Positions 31,835 to 33,767 of a stretch of 33,767 bases of DNA are shown piece after piece. A program made the position numbers and the translations under genes. Source of the DNA: Haplomitrium mnioides (Eukaryota > Marchantiophyta > Haplomitriopsida > Calobryales); the NCBI GenBank assembly GCA_049999725.1, contig JBNGIS010016963.1, positions 1-33,767 on the forward strand, read 5' to 3'. The notes under the pieces were generated by a model, which was given only the letters and a program-made list of their open reading frames with translations, was not told the origin of the DNA and did no database searches. Positions within the stretch are counted from its first letter, which is position 1. Every line of letters starts with the position of its first letter.

Positions 31835-33469
31835 TTCACGCTCTCTCTTTCTAACTTCTTGTTTTTCATTATGTTAGGTCATAATTTAATCTAATGCTAA
31901 ATGTTTTTGTTTCTTCTTTTTCAGTTCACTCAGTTTCTTGCGGACTTCGTCGATTCTTATAATGACACAAAGCGAATTGAGAGAGACTTCATCAAATTCC
32001 CTATTCAGTTGAAAATTCTTAAGCCCAAGTAGGGCGTCAACATTCAACAACTTGTGCCGCATTCGAGTGCGGCAACATTTTCGATACATGCAACATGGAC
32101 TTCTTTGCAGAATAAGAGAAAGGAGCCGAAATCCACCGAGGCTCAAAAGGAAAAAAAACCGATGCAGAAGAAAAAGAAACCAACACCAGCACCGGTCATT
32201 GAGGAGGAGCCTGCCCCTTCTGAATCTATGGCAAAGTCAACCTCGTCGGCGCCCAGTTCTCCTACGGCAAGCTGCTTGGGGGAGGAGTCAGAGAAGGAGC
32301 CCGCGCCAGTTCAAGCTCCTGTTTCTAGATCAAAGAGGCAATCCTACAAGGGGTTGCGGACATTCCAAGAAAGGGAGCAAGTTGATCCTCCGACAGTTTC
32401 TGAGGAAGATAAAAACAAAATAAGGGAATATACAATCCAGCGGTGTAGAGTCCGTGAGGAAACAATCACAATAAGGCTGGAGAACATGAACTTGCCAAAG
32501 CTTGGAATGGACAACTGGGGTCCATTCCAAATTCGGAGACTGAACAAGGATTTTGTGGAATTGTTGGTGCAAAGAATGCTGACGAACAAATACGTGCATT
32601 CTTTCTTCATTGTTGTTGTAGACCCGAGGTGTGGTCTGAAGGATAAGTCAGAGTTCGACATCCGAAACCTTGACAAGTATCGCTATGAGATTGTTGGAGG
32701 CAATCATAGTGCTACGGCAAGGCAGCTGTTGATTACGAAATATAGAGCGAAGAATCCCGCCTTGTCGCTCTGCAATTGCTACGTGTACGTGGGCTTGACA
32801 CCAACAGAGGCTTGAATTTTTGCCACAGATGACAATTACAACTAGAGGTACAGGCTTGAGATGACCTTAATTCAAAAGGTCGAATATTGACACCAACTTT
32901 TTGTTGAAGGTGGGATGGTTTCATCCCAAAAATTAAAAAGGGAGCTAGTTTTAGAAACCTTGGAGATCAATTAGAAGTCCACGCTCGAGAAGACCATGAC
33001 TTCTTAAGACAATTGGTTTCAACTAGCATTTAGAAGCAGAGAGCTCTGGGAGTTGTAGCAGAGCATTTTTTCAATGTGGGAGAAGAACCTCGTGAAAAGC
33101 CAAAAGCCTAATGCCAAAGGATCCCTAAGGATGGAAGACATGAAGTGGACGTCTTGGAGGTCTCTTTAGGGTCTTCTCGACGAAGTAAAGATATTAGTTT
33201 TAAGCGGGTGGAAGCTGGAGAGCTTTCAATGGATGAAATATCTCGAGAGGCGGAGAGACACAAGGTTTTGGCGGTGATAGTGAAGAGTTTTTGTTCAGAG
33301 ATTTTTTGCGATTCTTGGGAAGAGGCTCGAGACAAATACCCTCTTCACACGGAAGAGTCGAAGATGTCTTCATTTTATTCGAGTTTTGAGAAGCTTTTGG
33401 TAATTCCTTTCTTTGGATCTTTAATTTGTTATTTGTCTTCGCATTTCATTTTTTATAAATTTATGTCGA

Positions 33470-33767
33470 TGTCCAAGCGCGCTTGAGCTTGGAAGTCCAT
33501 GCGCGCATGGACTTTGATGTCCAAACGCGCAGTGACATCGAAGTTCCTGAGCGGATAAACTTCAAAGCCCATGTGCGCATGGACTTTGAAGTTCATCCGC
33601 GCATAGCTTTTGAAGTCCATGCGCGCATGGGCTTCGATGTTCTTGCATACAAGGACTTCGAAGTTGAAGCGCGTAGGGACTTCGAAGTCGAAGCGCGCAG
33701 GGACCTCGAAGTTCACACGGGTAGGAACTCCAATGTCCATGCTCGCATGGGCATAGAAGTCCATGCT
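33470..33767 (+). repeat. 24-bp minisatellite array in the presumed second A3 intron
   Basis: At least twelve 24-bp units follow exon 2 and continue beyond the window. Exact ATGCGCGCAT at 33499-33508 and 33619-33628. The spacer palindrome is GGACTT-nn-AAGTCC. A + strand frame is not expected to be translated. Confidence 0.85.

Larger units (their letters stand above)
31109..33767 (+). pseudogene. A3: ParB-like gene A, longest copy, runs off the window
   Basis: Exon 1, 31109-31457, starts M-A-S-Q-R-N-V-S-G and carries K-P-Y-R-Y-S-D-V-L-K-A-L-E-P, H-L-Y-L-F, G-L-V-V-Q-I-T-M-I, and, in a second frame, K-K-R-D-L-F. Donor AAAG|GTGAGT at 31458, acceptor TTTTTCAG at 31924. Exon 2 starts F-T-Q-F-L-A-D-F-V-D-S-Y and runs to about 33399 (donor-like GTAATT). 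It has an Ala/Pro/Lys/Glu linker (32054-32340), R-T-F-Q-E-R-E-Q, V-V-V-D-P-R-C-G-L-K-D-K, Y-E-I-V-G-G-N-H-S-A-T-A-R-Q-L-L (GGNHS at about 32696-32710), C-N-C-Y-V-Y-V-G-L-T, and a C-terminal W-E-E-A-R-D-K-Y-P. Stops such as TAG at about 32030 and TGA at 32813 look like C-to-T or G-to-A changes of CAG, CGA and TGG. The likely role, DNA binding or cleavage with gene B, is inferred. Confidence 0.7.

Overview
Nuclear DNA of a green plant, most of it mobile-element sequence in decay. The plant call rests on captured 5' pieces of plant housekeeping genes (a nardilysin-like M16 peptidase, RHL1, argininosuccinate synthase), plant-type GT/AG introns, a Ty3/gypsy-type gag and AT-rich intergenic DNA. The two main protein families resemble, from memory, hypothetical proteins of early-diverging plants and invertebrates, so a bryophyte, lycophyte or fern is possible; the sequence does not settle this. 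No intact cellular gene, rRNA, tRNA or CRISPR array was seen.

The main content is a repeated two-gene unit that I do not recognise as a described element. Gene B encodes a transposase-like protein (C-x2-C motif, a Y-L-Q-L-D-N motif, a V-G-x-T-H-D-Q-I-D-Q motif, and a C-terminal small-barrel-like region). Gene A encodes a protein with a ParB/sulfiredoxin-like G-G-N-H-S motif and a Lys/Pro/Glu-rich linker. A and B are divergent around a shared promoter of about 400 bp with two outward TATA boxes. Three promoters are visible (1-175 partial, 19746-20130, 30695-31108), giving three B copies (B1 + strand 176-7883; B2 - strand 15463-19745; B3 - strand 28544-30694), two A copies (A2 20131-22200; A3 31109 to beyond the window) and an internally deleted A fragment (A1, - strand 4083-5405) lying inside the B1 intron. 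All copies carry stops or frameshifts, but at different places, so the ancestral frames can be followed and intron positions are shared.

A 10-bp palindrome, ATGCGCGCAT, and decayed versions of it occur throughout the A/B DNA and nowhere else in the window. It sits at the centre of four tandem-repeat families with different periods: 24 bp (A introns), 30 bp (B coding sequence, a 10-residue repeat), 52 bp (A 3' flank) and about 93 bp (B intron). The 24-bp unit is almost entirely two back-to-back palindromes.

Two other blocks interrupt the A/B units. About 8000-13900 holds at least three, probably four, captured gene 5' fragments, all on the - strand, as in gene-capturing (Pack-type or Helitron) transposons. 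About 23827-28543 is a GC-rich truncated Ty3/gypsy-type retroelement with a broken gag, and it replaces the 3' half of B3. A 100-base N gap (30734-30833) removes part of the third shared promoter.
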